Shown here: positions 21,134 to 34,400 of the stretch, piece by piece
How positions within the stretch are numbered: position 1 is the first letter of the stretch
How the letters are laid out: every line of letters begins with the position of its first letter
Assembly: GCF_027595985.1 (NCBI RefSeq)
Contig: NC_073313.1
Span: forward strand, 113,103,552-113,167,551
Length of the DNA stretch: 64,000 nt
Source of the DNA: Sorex araneus
Lineage: Eukaryota; Chordata; Mammalia; Eulipotyphla; Soricidae
Direction: 5' to 3'
Position numbers and translations under genes: made by a program
The notes under the pieces: generated by a model
Told to the model about the DNA's origin: nothing
What the model saw: only the letters and a program-made list of their open reading frames with translations
The model's database searches: none

Positions 21134-22620
21134 CTCGCCAAAATGGCTTTTCTATACGCAAATAATGAGAGAGAAGAAAACGACATGAAAAAAACAATCC
21201 CATTAACAATTGTGCCTCAAAATATCAAGTACCTAAGAATCAGCTTAATTAAGGAGATAAAGGACTTGTATAAAGAAAACTACAAAATGCTACTTCAGGA
21301 AATAATATAGGACACGAGGAAATGGAAAGATATCCCCTGCTCATGGAATGTAAGAATTAACATTGTCAAAATGGCAATACTCCCGAAAGCATTATACAAA
21401 TTCAAAGTGATCCCTTTAAGGATACCCATGAAATTCTTCAAATAAATGGAGCAAACACTCCTGAAATTCATATGGAACAATAAACCCACACGGATAGCTA
21501 AAGCAATCCTTGGGAAAAAGAAGATGGGTAGCATCCCCTTCCCCAACTTCAAACTATACTACAAAGCAGTAGTAATTAAAACAGCATGGTATTGGGTTAG
21601 AATCAGACCTGCAGACCAATGGAAAAGAGTTGAATATCACATCACAGACTCCCAAATATATGACCAATTAATCTTTGAAAAAGGAGCAAGAAATGTGACA
21701 TGGAGTAAGGAAAGCCTCTTCAACAAATGGTGCCAAGAAAATTGGATAGCTACCTGCAAATAAATGAACTCTGACCTCTGTCTAATGCCAGGCATAAAAG
21801 TCAGATCAAAGTTGATTAAAGACCTCAATATCAGACATGAATCTATAAGGTACACAGAGGAAAGTGTAAGCAGAACTCTCTATGACATTGAAGCTAAAAG
21901 CATCTTTAAGGATGAAACAGCACTGACCAGGCAAGTGGAAGCAAACATAGACAAATGGGACTACATCAAACTAAGAAGCTTCTGCACTGCAAAATAAACA
22001 GTGACCAAAATACAGAAATAGCCCACAGAATGAGAAAGAATATTTACCTAATACCCATCTGATAATGGATTAATATCCAGGATATACAAGACACTAGTAG
22101 AATTGTACAAGATAAAAAACCTCCAACCCCAACAAAAATTGGGGGAAAAAATAAACAGAAGTTTTCTCAAGAAGTTTTCTCAAAAAAGAAATACAAATGG
22201 CCAAAAGGCACAGGATAAAATGCTCCACATTTTCACTAGTCATTAGGGAGATGCAGATCAAAACACAGAGACTGGTACACATTCAAAAGAACAAAAGCAA
22301 CCAGTGCTGGTGTGGATGTGGGGAGGAAGGGACTCTCCTTCACTGATGGTTGGAATGCCGACTGGTTCAGCCTTTTTGGAAAACAATATGGACGAGTCTC
22401 AAAAATTTAGAAATTGAGCTCCCATTTGACCCAGCAATACCACTCCTGGGAATATATCCTGGAGAGGCAAAAAGGAATAGTGGAAAGAAGGACACCTGCT
22501 TTTGTATGTTCATTGCAGCACTGTTTACAATAGCCAGAATCTGGAAAAAACTGGAGTGCCCAAAAACAGATGACTGGTTAAAGAAACTTTGGTACATCTA
22601 CACAATGGAATATTAAGCAG
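21134..22620 (+). pseudogene. L1 ORF2, C-terminal half, broken
   Basis: Frames with [60 protein letters not shown] and finally LEIELPFDPAIPLLGIYPGE, the C-terminal zinc-knuckle side. Frameshifts at about 21,310 and 22,000. In-frame stop AAATAA near 21,443. Confidence 0.85.
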
Positions 22621-22854
22621 CTGTTAGAAAAGATGAAGTCATGAAATTTGCCTATAAGTAGATCAACATGGAAAGTATCATGTTGAGTGAAATGAGTCAG
22701 AAAGAGAGAGACAGACATAGAAAGATTGCACTCATCTGTGGAATATAAAGTAGCAGAATGGGAAACTAACACCCAAGAGTAGTATAGATAAGAACCAAGC
22801 GATCTGTCACACAGCTTGGAAACTGAACTCACATGCTGGGGGAAAAGACAGCTG

Positions 22855-23310
22855 AGATAGAGAAGGAAACACCTAGTAGAGGATGTTGGGAGGGCCCACT
22901 GGGGTTGAAAGCTGTGTGCCAAAACTAGACTATAGACCAAACATGATGGCCACTCAAAATTCAATGCGATCCTATTAAGGATACCCATGACATTCTTCAA
23001 AGAAATTGAGCAAACACTCCTGAAATTCATATGGAACAATAAGCTTTCACGAATAGCTAAAGCAATTCTTTGTAATAGCACTTTTTAGCGTGATATCAGA
23101 TGTACCAAACTTACTTGGGCTACAGTACCATTTTCAGAAAAATAAAATTATTCAAAAGCCCCTAGGAAATCTATCTTATTTAAGTGAATAATCAGAAAGT
23201 GCTTCCAAGATAGAGAAGGTAACACCTAGTAAAGGATGTTGAGAGGACCCATTCGGGTGGAAAACTGCGTGCCGAAAGCAGACCATAGACCAAACATGAT
23301 GACCACTCAA
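22855..23310 (+). repeat. Duplicated L1 3' UTR block enclosing an ORF2 piece
   Basis: GATAGAGAAGG.AACACCTAGTA..ACTCAA occurs at 22,858-22,957 and 23,211-23,310. Between them: an ORF2 fragment (22,958-23,080, matching 21,400-21,510) and about 125 bases of non-L1 sequence. Shows two overlapping L1 insertions or a rearranged insertion. Confidence 0.7.
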
Positions 23311-23515
23311 TATGTCTATTGCAAACTACAACACCCAGGAGAGAGAACAAAAAGGAATGCCCTGCCGCAGTGGGAGGGATACTGGAAACTTTGGTGGAGG
23401 AGAATGGGCACTGGTGGAGGGATGTAATCGATCACTATATGACTGAAATGCAAACATGAAAGTTCATAAGTTTGGAACTGTACTTCATGGTGATTCACTA
23501 ATAAAACTTTTTAAA

Positions 23516-24100
23516 AAACCATTTAGTCTTCAAAGCACTTTTCTTTTCACAGACATTTCTCAGTAATTATTAAAATCAAAGAAACAAAAGCACATAATGA
23601 CACAAACTATATATAAAGTTTGTTCCAATAAACATATGGCCTGATATCTGTAGGTGTGTCTACAAGATTTAACTCTGTTTGTCTATTTCAGGAGCCAAAT
23701 GTTCATTAAATGTTGAAAGGTATACTTTAAAATTCACTATTGAATATGATATATCATATAAGGGTCATAAAAAAATTCTGAGCAGGCAACATAGGGGAAA
23801 AGAGTCATTTTCCTTTAGATGGAAAAAATTCTCAGAGTCATACATAGTTTTCAAAATATTTAGAATGGGAAACTCATTATTTGTTCTAAAGTATTGTGGT
23901 CCACAGCAAGACTTATTCTACTTATGCTTAGAACTTTGTCAAAAATCTCCCATTCAGGTATCTGGCCCATGTCAGGGCTCCTTCCTTGAGCCTCAATTCT
24001 AACCAGACCCCTGGGTGACTAGTTTTCATCCTTGATTTCCAAGGGATGGGAATTTAGGCACACAGAGTGCACACCCCAAGCTGCAACATTCCAGGCACCC
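23516..24100. other. No recognised gene
   Basis: Unrecognised sequence; 23,954-23,995 repeats at 24,115-24,155 (CAGGTA.C.GGCC..GTCAGGGCTCCTT..GAGCC), probably part of an L1 5' region. Confidence 0.4.
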
Positions 24101-27100
24101 TCTCCTCATCCCATACAGGTACCCGGCCTGTGTCAGGGCTCCTTGCCAGAGCCATTCTCCCCCCCTTTATATCCCATAAGAACCATAAGTTACCCTCCTA
24201 GTTGGAATGTTCACCAGTTTAGCTTAACCACCAGAAACACATTAGCCAATAACTCATTAAGCCCACCTCAATTAATACTGCATCATAAGCAGAATAGTAA
24301 CAGTGAGCATGAAGGGCTAAACCACATAGGTCACAATGGTAAAGTAACACAGAAACCCACCAAGCTTACTTATTAAAGAGGGTAGCCCAAAAGACCCCAA
24401 CAGCACTAAAGCGTTATATAACCTCTCTGACATGGAATTTAGAACGGAGCTACTGAGGATGCTTAGGGAGCTAACAGAAACAATGGGAAGCAATGACAAT
24501 AAAATACAAGAGGATTTGAAGGTAGTAATGCGGAAAATGCAAACAAAATTACAAACAGAAATGTCAGACCTGAAAAACCTGGTAGGCGAAGTAAAAAGTC
24601 AATGAAAGGCCTCAGCAGCAGAGTAACAGCTGCTGAGGTCAGAATCAGTGAGCTTGAAGATGAAGTCCAGAGACTCTCTAGAAAAGAGCAGAAAACGGAA
24701 AAAAGACTGACAATCCAGGAAGAGATAGCAAGAGAAGATCGTGATGAAACTAAAAGGAGTAATATAAGAATTATTGGAGTCCCAGAGGACAGGAAGAAAA
24801 CCCTGATGAAGAAGAAACTGTCAAAGACATCATTGCTACGATGTTCCCAGAGCTGAAGAAAACATGCAACCACATTCAGGAGGCCCGAAGGGTACCAGCT
24901 AGAAGAAATCCAAATAGAAATACCCCAAGACACATCCTGATCAAAATGACCCAAACCTTAGATAGAGACAAAATCCTGAAAGCAGCAAGATCAAAGAAAG
25001 AAATTTCCTATAAAGGAGCATCCTTAAAATTCATAGCCGACTTGTCTGATGAAACCCTCACGGCCCAAAAACAGTGGTGCCATATAGTGAAAAAGCTCAG
25101 TGTAATAAATGCCTCACCAAAAATATTTTACCCAGCGAGATTCTCATTCAAAACAGAAGGAACAACACACATTTTTACAGATAAACAACAGCTCAGAAAC
25201 TTTATAGATTCAAAGCCATGGTTACAAGAACAACTGAATGGGCTACTTTAAGACAAGACAGGCCCCTTAAATACACCAAATTTCAGAAGAAAATGGGACA
25301 AAACCCCATAACAATAATCTCTCTCAATGTCAATGGGCTAAATGCAACAAGTAAAAGACACAGAATCGCAGGATGGATCAGAAAGTTGAACCCAACATCC
25401 TGCTGCCTGCAAAAAACACATCTCAACAGTCAGAGCAAACACAGGCTCAAAGTCAAAGGCTGGAAAACAATACTACAGGCAAACAACTCCCATAAAAATG
25501 CTGGGGTAGCCATCCTAGTATCAGACCACATTGATTTCAGACTCAAGAAGGTGACAAGAGAGGGTGAAGGCCATTTCTTTTTGATAAAGGGATCTGTACA
25601 ACAGGAAAAACTTACAATACTAAATATATATGCACCTAATTAGGGACCAGCAAAGTACTTAGAAAAACGACTCATAGACTCAAAGAAAGACATAGATAGC
25701 AACACAATACTAGTGGGAGACTTTAACACTGCTTTATCACCTCTTGGTAGATCAACCAGACTCAAGCTTAGAAAGGACATACTTCATCTGAGGGAAGAAA
25801 TGGAAGAAAGGGACTTAGAAACATATACAGGACACTTCATCCTCAAAAAGCTATACACAAAAAGAATACACATTCTTCTCAAGTGTGCATGGAACATTCT
25901 CTAAGATATCTTTTGGAAACAGAGGCAGAGCCGCAGACCAATGGAATAGGGTTGAATATTCTGACACTCCCTTCCAAATATATGATCATTGATTCTTTGA
26001 TAAGGGAGCAAGAAATGTGAAGTGGAGCAAGGAAAGCCTTTTGAACAAATTGTGCTGGCAAAACTGGAAAGCTACGTGCAAAAAAATATGCGCTCAGTTC
26101 TCCACCTATCACCATGTACAAAAGCCAGACCAAAATGGGTTAAAGACCTCAAAATCATACCAGAATCCCTAAGGTACATTAAAGAAAAGGTTAGCAAAAC
26201 CCTCCACAACATTGAAGCTAATGGTATCTTCAAAGATGACACAGCACTGGCCAAGTAAGTGAAAACAGAGATAAACAAGTGGAACTATCTTAATCTAAGA
26301 AGCTTCTGCACCTCAAAAGGAACAGGGATGCTCTTTTACTCTTGTTGGGAATGCCAACTGGTCCAGCCTCTCTGGAAAATAATATGGACAGTCCTTCAAA
26401 AGCTAGAAATTGAGCTTCCATATGACCCCACAATATCACTTCTGGGAATATATCTCAGGGATGCAAAAAAGCACAGTAGAAATGACATCTGTACCTATAT
26501 GTTCATTGAAGCACTGTTCACAATAACCAAAATATGGAAACAACCTAAGTGCCCTAGAACAGATGACTAGTTAAAGAAACTTTGGTACATCTACACAACG
26601 GAATACTATGCAGCTGTTAGGAGAGATGAAGTCATGAAATTTGCTTACAAATGGATAGACATGGAGAGTATCATGCTGAGTGAAATGAGTCAGAAAAAGA
26701 GAGACAGACATAGAAGGACTGCACTCATTTGTGGAGTATAAAATAACATAACATGAGGCTGACACATAAGGACAGTAGATACAAGAGCCAGGAGTATTGC
26801 CCAATAGCTGGAAGCCTGCTTCATGAGCATAGGGGAGAAGGTAGATAGAATAGAGAAGGGATCACTAAGAAAATGATGGCTGGAGGAATTAGTCAGGATG
26901 GGAGATGTGTGCCAAAAGTAGATAATGGACCAAACATAATGACCTCTCAGTGTCTGGGTTGCAAGCCATAATGCCCCAAAGTAGAGAGAGAGTATGGGGA
27001 ATATTGTCTGCCATGGAGGCAGGGGGAGAGTGGGGAAGGGAGGGTATACTGGGGATTTTGGTGGTACGAATGTGCACTGGTGGAGGGATGGGTGTTTGAT

Positions 27101-27170
27101 CATTGTGTGATTGTAACCCAAACATGAAAGCTTGTAACTATCTCACGGTGATTCAATAATTTTTTTAAAG
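24100..27170 (+). mobile_element. L1 with internal deletions
   Basis: ORF1 24,380-25,251 in several frames (RVTAAEVRISELEDEVQRL; NIRIIGVPEDRKK; RRNPNRNTPRHILIKM; KQQLRNFIDSKPWLQ). ORF2 endonuclease 25,292-25,900 (IISLNVNGLNATSKRHRIAG, LVGDFNTALSPLGRSTRL). At about 25,905 it jumps to the C-terminal part (ADQWNRVEYSD) and at about 26,318 jumps again to [20 protein letters not shown]. 3' UTR 26,690-27,165. The reverse transcriptase core is absent. Confidence 0.85.
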
Positions 27171-27174
27171 TGTT

Positions 27175-27540
27175 ACCTTTTTATCATCCTCATAATCTCT
27201 AAATAAAAGTATTTTACTTCACAATTTATCTCCTCCCTCTTGAAATTCTTTTCTGTAAATCAAGACTACAGACTGAGAAGCCTGGGTATGATTTAGGACT
27301 GCTTTTCCTTCAGAGAGAAATTCCTTGCCCCAAGAAATATGGTGGCAGGGATCATTTCTCACACTGGGCAGAACAAAGGAGCTCAAGTTCAGTTTGACAA
27401 CCACATTGTGGGGCTGATAAGACAGGAAGTCTATCCTATTCAGGTGCTTAATAGAGCCTCTTCATCAGATCTAGATTTTCCCAGGAATTTCCCAATATGA
27501 TCTAGGTTAGAAGAAAGTAGTGGATTCTCTTCTTGAGACT
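27175..27540 (+). repeat. Possible LTR-type repeat
   Basis: CTCCCTCTTGAAATTCTTTTCTGTAAATC.., GGCAGGGATCATTTCTCACACTGGGC and CCAGGAATTTCCC match a block at 43,020-43,340 in the same order. Length and layout fit an old LTR, but no termini are identifiable. Confidence 0.45.
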
Positions 27541-27861
27541 GTCAATATTTCTTCTTCTTGCTTTATATAAATCAATTGCAACAGTAGATTTACTATATAA
27601 TCCATAAATAAGTAGTGTATGCCAACAAATACTGAAAACTTCCAAGATTTTATCATATAGTTTGTGACCTCTGAATTTTCCACTACCATCTCTGATCATT
27701 GAAATACTTTAAGTCTTTGAAACACTGTAATCTTCCACATTTTAAATGAAATACAAAGCACACATTTATGCATTTAGAACTGATGCATCCTTACTACAGG
27801 TAATAAGCTCAAACAACTCTATTCATGGTGAATACCAAAATCTTTAGTGCAAATTTGGGGA

Positions 27862-28025
27862 AGGTTTTGGGCCACACCCTGCAGTTCTCAGGAAGTACTT
27901 CTGGTCCTGTGATCAGGGATCATTCTTCCTCATGTGTGGAGGTCCATACATGGTGTCAGGGATTGAAAGCAGGTCGACCATGTTTAAGGCAAGTACCCCA
28001 TCTGCTACACTACCTCTCTGAATTT
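27862..28025 (-). mobile_element. Old SINE remnant
   Basis: Reverse-orientation SINE body: GATCAGGGATCATTC.., GGGATTGAAAGCAGGTCGACCATG..AAGGCAAGTACCCCATCTGCTACACTA. Heavily decayed. Lies just beyond the 3' end of IL13RA2. Confidence 0.6.
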
Positions 28026-28285
28026 CCAAGTGCACTTTTTTTGAAAGCTAAAGTCTCCCAAGATTAGACAATATCTCCCTGACTTAGGGCATGGTGTGAA
28101 CCACATTGTTTCATTACTGCATCACTAATTAGACTCACCCATCCCTCACCTCACTAGTTTCAAAACCCTTACTATCAATTAATATTTATTTTTAACAACC
28201 TGCCAGTAAAACATGGAAAAAATCATGATAAATTAAATGTCTTACTTCTTTAAACTTACTTAAACACAGTGCTTTTAAAGCAAGA

Positions 28286-28291
28286 TTTATT
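28286..28291 (-). terminator. IL13RA2: Candidate IL13RA2 polyadenylation signal AATAAA
   Basis: AATAAA on the minus strand 93 bases past the stop codon, in unique sequence and followed by A/T-rich sequence. The resulting short 3' UTR (about 120 nt) would fit the short UTR known for IL13RA2. Another AATAAA-like match (TTTATT on plus) lies near 28190. Confidence 0.55.
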
Positions 28292-28383
28292 CAACAGTGG
28301 AGGGGGAAATCAGTTAACTACAACACATATTTAACATTAGAACATAAGATTAGAAATAGGTAAATCAGCAGAGTATATCTTCC

Positions 28384-28416
28384 TCAGCAATGTTCTTGTT
28401 CTTTTGCACAAAACGT
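28384..28416 (-). CDS. IL13RA2: IL13RA2 last coding exon, cytoplasmic tail end
   Basis: 33 nt of coding sequence after acceptor [24 protein letters not shown] followed by TGA (28386-28384). The previous exon ends in phase 0, so the join is clean. The ending resembles the rodent type of tail (...VCAYEDTLC in mouse, from memory) more than the human one (...EFFCDT). Confidence 0.82.
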   Translation of the reverse strand, partial: TFCAKEQEHC

Positions 28417-31400
28417 CTGAAATTAAGAAAAAAATCCATTATTAACAACAAAATTAATGATAAAATGTTTAAATTTTATATTAATAACACTAAAATGGAA
28501 CTCAAAATCCACCTGAAGAATAAGGTAATGTATACCAATGCATGCACAATTCTCTTGATCTTTAAAACACCTGATAAAATAAAACACCTGATAGTAAGAT
28601 TTTTTACCCCAAGTCACAAGTCCTCAAGACTTATGAAACTGTAATTAGCCCTCCATCTTTTAAAATTCTAGATACAACTCAATGAGTGATCATTTAGAAT
28701 CAGCTAATAATGCAAGCTACTATTTCTGTTCAGAATCTCTCATCTATCCAGAGTGTGAACATTTGAAGAAGCACCATGCTTGTTGCACTCAGTACAACAG
28801 CTAAAATATGGAATCAGCAAGCTGTCCAGTGACAGATTAATTGATAATAAAAATGTGGCATATATACACAATGGAATGCTAGGCAGTTTCAAGGAATAAT
28901 GAAATCATGTAATTTGCTGCAACATGGTTGGAGCTAGAAGATATCATGCTGAATAAAATAAACCAGAAGAGAAAGATTAACAGCATGATCTCATTTATGG
29001 GTGGTATATAGAATCCTGGCTGAAGAAATAATCACATCACTGTCATCCCATTGCTCATTGATTTGTTTGATTGGGCACCAGTAATGTCTCTCATTGAGAG
29101 ACTTATTGTTACTGTTTTTGGCATATCCAATACACACATGTAGCTTGCCAGACTCTGCCGTGCAGGCTTGATACTCTCGGTAGCTTGCAGGGCTCTCCAA
29201 GAGGGGCGAAGGAATTGAACTCGGGTCGGCCACGTGAAAGGCAAATGCCCAACCACTATGCTATTGCTCCAGCCATATTATATTATATATTACAATATAT
29301 AATATACTATATTATATAGTATATAATAAATATATTATAGTATATATGTGTCTAGATCACAGTGTTTAGAAAGGAGGATAGAAAAGTAAAGAAATTAAGG
29401 GGAGAAGAAGAGAATGGGAAGTAATGGGTAAACAGGGCTATGGGCTGCAGTTATCCTGGTGATATGAGTATAGCTATATATTCAAAACACAGATTCAACA
29501 AAACTGAAAATATGAAATCTAAGCTGCAGGAATTAGAACTTTGTAATGTGCCTATCAAATGGGGCAGAGATTGGAGGTTGGAAGTAAATATGACAACATT
29601 GGTGAAGGAAAGTTGACACTAGTGATGGGATTGGTGTTGAAATATTACATGCCTTAAACTCAGCAACTTTGTAAATCACAATTCTTTAATAATTTTTAAA
29701 TTAGGTGATCTTTTACTTGTGGCACACTAGCAATATATTTGTCTATACCCATTTTAAGTCACATGTCCCTTCTCTCAATCCTGCTTTTCTTGAACTCTTT
29801 CTGTAAATCTTCCACCAATATAAAAGTAAGAGTGTTTCATGTCTTAAAGCAGAGATTTTCAGTTGGGTTCCATGTAGTGCCCCTGTTGGACCACAGGACA
29901 CTCCAAGTGGGTCACAAGTGAAAACTGTGTAAATGATGCACAACAGCAGAAGACTAAAGAGCCAACCTGTAGGACAAGGGTATCATATGATGGAAACAAG
30001 GCTAAAAGAGGACCATGGATGGGGAAAGATTGAGAAACACTATTCTAAAGTATTATAGTTAAATTAAATATAAAGTAAATCCAAATTAAAATGTGCTTTT
30101 CAGGGTTAGTGCATGTGTGTGTCTTGCTGTTGCTGAGGATTGAAACCCAGATAAAGCACGTGAGGTAAGTGCTGTACCACTGAACCATAACCCTGGCCTA
30201 GAATTAAATTTCTTTCATTACTGTTCTCATCTTGAAGATATCTTTCATAATCCACATATCAATTGTGCATCTACAGTGTATAGGCAAGATTATAAAATAT
30301 AAACCTAATAATTCTAAACCAAGAATACTTCTTATAAACTAGTCTCAGAAGAAAAACCATTGATATACAACTTACCAGTTTCTGTAAAGCTTTTTGTTTA
30401 GACAAAAGGAGACACAATGCTGGTAGAACAAAAAGTAACACAAAAATAGGTGGCAGTAAAAATAATATGACTGTTTCCTTCAATATGTCACCTAGGGGTA
30501 AAAAATCACAACAAAGAGGAAAAGGTTAGATGTATCAGGCCTTTTATTGTTATTTGGGGTGTGGAGTAAATTGGACACACCCAGCTGTGCTCAGGCTTAC
30601 TACTCAATTTGTGCTCAAGAAACACTCCTAACAGGGTAAAATTATTGTTTAAAATACAATTTGACACCATTTGAGTCCAGTTTGACACCCTTCACCATGT
30701 TTACCAGAGCTTTGATACCATAGTTATTTTTGAGTATAATACTCCTTTTACCTGTGCTTTTTAAAAAAATGGTTCATATCCGGCAATGTTCTGGGCTTTA
30801 TCCTGGCTCTGTGCTCAGGGATCATCCCTGGAAGGCTTAGGGAACAATATGGGAGTGCTGTAAATCAAACCTCAGTCAGCTGTGTTCAAGGCAAATGCTC
30901 TACCCTCTGTATAACTATAAAATTGCAGCTATATGATCCAGAGAGATGATGAATGAAGTTTTTTGCTTCTAAAATTGACAGTGGAAAAACAGTCTTCTTT
31001 TCTGAGTTTCCAGTTGCTTTTCCTCTAATAGAATCAGTCCTGAACAAATTTCATTGACAGTAGAAAAGCATGCTATTGTTATATAATGTAAAATATCCAA
31101 TTATACCTGTGATGAAAAACTAAGACCACAAGCATCTCAGGAAATTTTTATACCTAATCTTAATGTAATTAATTATTTTGCCAGGAGAAGTCCATCAAGG
31201 TAAAAGTAATGTCATTAACACAAAACATTTTGGATTTTACACAAGATACATTAAATATTGTATGTTTTGAGGATATATCTAGAAGTTCACTATATCTACT
31301 CTCATGTACAAATTGAGTAATGACAAGATATAATTTAAAAGGTCATCCCCCATGACCTTTTAGTATAATTTTTAATTTAATTAAAGAACATGATTTATAA

Positions 31401-34400
31401 CATTGATAGATGAGTTTTAGTCATATAATATTTCAACACGAATCCTATCACCAGTGTCAGATTCCCTTCATCAGTGTTCCCATACTCCATTCCACAGAAC
31501 CCTGCTTGCCACCTTGTCAGGTACATTACAAAGTTCAGTGGTTGCAACTTAGATCTCATGTTTTCAGTGTTCAGTCTGTGATTGGTATATATAACTATAG
31601 CTCTCTCCCACATAAGCAGTGTAACTAGAGACCTAACTCCTGTTCCCTCAATACTTCCTTTTCTCATCTTCTTCCTCCCCACTTGATTTCTTTCCTTCTC
31701 TGTCTTTCTCCCCCGCAATCTCTGGGTTTACAGGTGATCTATGCATCCCCCATTACTACATTATGTTTCGTCATTAAGTTATTCTGTATGCCACAGATAA
31801 ATGAAATAATCTTGTTTTTTTCTGGCTTACTTCATGAAATGTGGTATTTTCTAGTTATAACCAGATTGAAAGAAATTGCATGATTTTATCATTCCTTGAA
31901 GCTGAATAGTATTTCACTGTGTATATATACCACATGTTCATTATCTATTTATCTGTCTTTGAACACCTAAATCGATCCATATCTCAGCTACATTACCAAG
32001 TGCAGCAATGAATAATGGCATGCATATGTCCTTTTGGATGAATGGAACGTTTTGGTCCTGGAAATAGAAGCCCAAAAGTGCAATTGCTGGGTCATATGGC
32101 AGTTCAATCCTAAAATTACCAAGGATTCTCCATATTACTTTCCACAGAGGTTGAACCAGACAACATTCCCACGTTCCATGGATGAGAGTTCCTTCCCACC
32201 AAATCAACAAAACAAGCACAGATTGTTCTTACTGTTTTTGATATGTGCCAGTCTTAGTGGTGTGAGATGATATCTCATTGTCATCTTGAAGAACACAATC
32301 TTTTTCACAAATGACTGCACCCATCAATTCTGATGCCCTTCCTCCTCTGCTACTAGTGTAGGTCTGATGTGTCCTTGTGTTGGTGTGGTGCTGGGGCAAG
32401 TGAACTATTTCAACAAGTGTGGGGTCTGTGGTGCCAGGGATCAAACTCAGCATGTCACATATAAATATGTCCACTGCCACTTGCACTGTCTTCTGAGTAC
32501 CAGACCATGATTTTTCTCATGTTAGTTTAATAGATTCTCTAATTTTTCCATAGCAGTAATGAAGACTCTGATGTATAACTGCTTAGTAAACATTTCTTGA
32601 GTGAAAAGGAATTGTGGATAAGCAAAATTTGCTGTCCTGAAATATATCTTTGGCATAATGATTTTTCAGCATGTGGAGTAATGGATTGGGACACACCTGG
32701 AAGTTCTCATCTATTATTGCTGGCTCTGTGCTCAAGGATCACTCTGGGAGGCATTGGGATCCATATATAGTACCAGGAATATAATGAAGGCTAACTGCAT
32801 GAAAGACAAATGTCTTAACCCTTATACTGATCTCTCCAGTCTCCAGGAGAATAATTATATATGGAGTTGGCTATGTTTAAAAAAATCAGATTCTAGAATT
32901 TTTTTTGCTCTTCCTGGCTAAAAGAATGTAGATAGAGCAGACTAGCAGACTAGGTTTGATTGGCTGTCTAGCAATGCCTGTTTATTCAGATTCTTTTCTG
33001 TATCCCTTTGTCTTCGTATGGCATTAAAATCATTGTTTAACCCAAAAAGGACAGAGAGAGTAGAAGGGAATGTGCCTGCCACACAGGCGGGGGATGGGAA
33101 GGAGTAGTGGAGAAGGATACTGGGAACATTGGTGGTGGAGAATGGGCACTGGTGGAGGGATGGGTACTCGAACATTGACTGAAAAGCAATGATGAAAGTT
33201 TGTATGTCTGTATCTCATGGCAATTCATTAAAATTTTAAAAAGTGTATATGATATGTGGAAGTTTACCTCACTATTTTGTTTCTCATCTCAAACTAAGGC
33301 CAACTGTTTATTTCATGGAAAATTATTAGAGAGGGTTCTGTAAATAGCACTATATCTGTTTATCATATTTAAAATCTTTAGCAGCAAAGTAAAGATTCCA
33401 CATTTTAAATAATTAATTTCCAAAGGAAAAACTCAAATTCTAAATATAAAATTTCACATTTTTAAATATCAGTGTTATGTTAACTTCTAAAATATAATAT
33501 TGTTATCATTGAATTAAAAAAAATCACTGTTTACCAAATGTTTCCTTACCCATATTCCTGTAATTGACTCCCTCCCCAATGAAGGTCCATACACCTACTC
33601 CCATCTCTCTAGCTCAGCATGGAATATAAATCATAACCTAATGTTGAATGCCTCAATTATTTGAATGGTTTCTGTCATATACAATTACATTTGTTTTTAT
33701 TTTACTGATTTGTTTTATGTCATTCTAATAATTTGACCAGACAAAAAACTTAGAAAAATAAGGTAGAAAGAAATATTACTATATTCATAAGGAAACAGTA
33801 TACAAAAAGGGATTGCAATATAATGGAACACCATGAAAAAATATTATATATACCATGTACCTGATAAATCAATGTTAATTTTCTTCAATTTTCAACCATT
33901 ATTAGTACTTTCTATTAATAAAGCTATTACACTGATTCATGTATTAACGTCAATGCCAAGCTTTAAAATTTTATATTTTGTTATTTAATGTTTACCTATA
34001 TTTCTGCAGATGACTCTTTAAATCAGTGTTGGAAATGAATGGAAATTGCATGTAGCACTGCACTGTAGCACTGTCGTCTCGTTGTTCATGTATTTGCTCG
34101 AGCGGGCACCAGTAACATCTTCGTTGTGAGACTTGTTACTGTTTTTTGGCATATGGAATACGCCATGGGTAGATTGCCAGGCTCTGCCGTGTGGGTGGGA
34201 TACTCTCTATAGCTTGCCTGGCTCTCTGAGTGGGATGAAGGAACCGAACCCAGGTCGGCCTCGTGCAAGGAAAAAGCCCTACCCGCTAAAGTACTATGCA
34301 CTTATAAACAAGTATAAACTTACTTATCCTTGCTGTAAGAAATCTGTTCTCGACCCACACCAAGGGAACAGAGTTGAATATCCTGTCACTGACTCTCAAA

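Larger units (their letters stand above)
15600..23515 (+). mobile_element. Near full-length L1 with later insertions
   Basis: 5' UTR 15,600-16,395; ORF1 16,399-17,417; ORF2 from 17,463; SINE at 18,282; composite element replacing 19,497-21,133; ORF2 C-terminal half 21,134-22,620; 3' UTR 22,700-22,957, with a second partial 3' end at 23,208-23,515. Both ORFs are broken, so it cannot move by itself. The 3' boundary is uncertain because of the repeated 3' UTR block. Confidence 0.85.
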
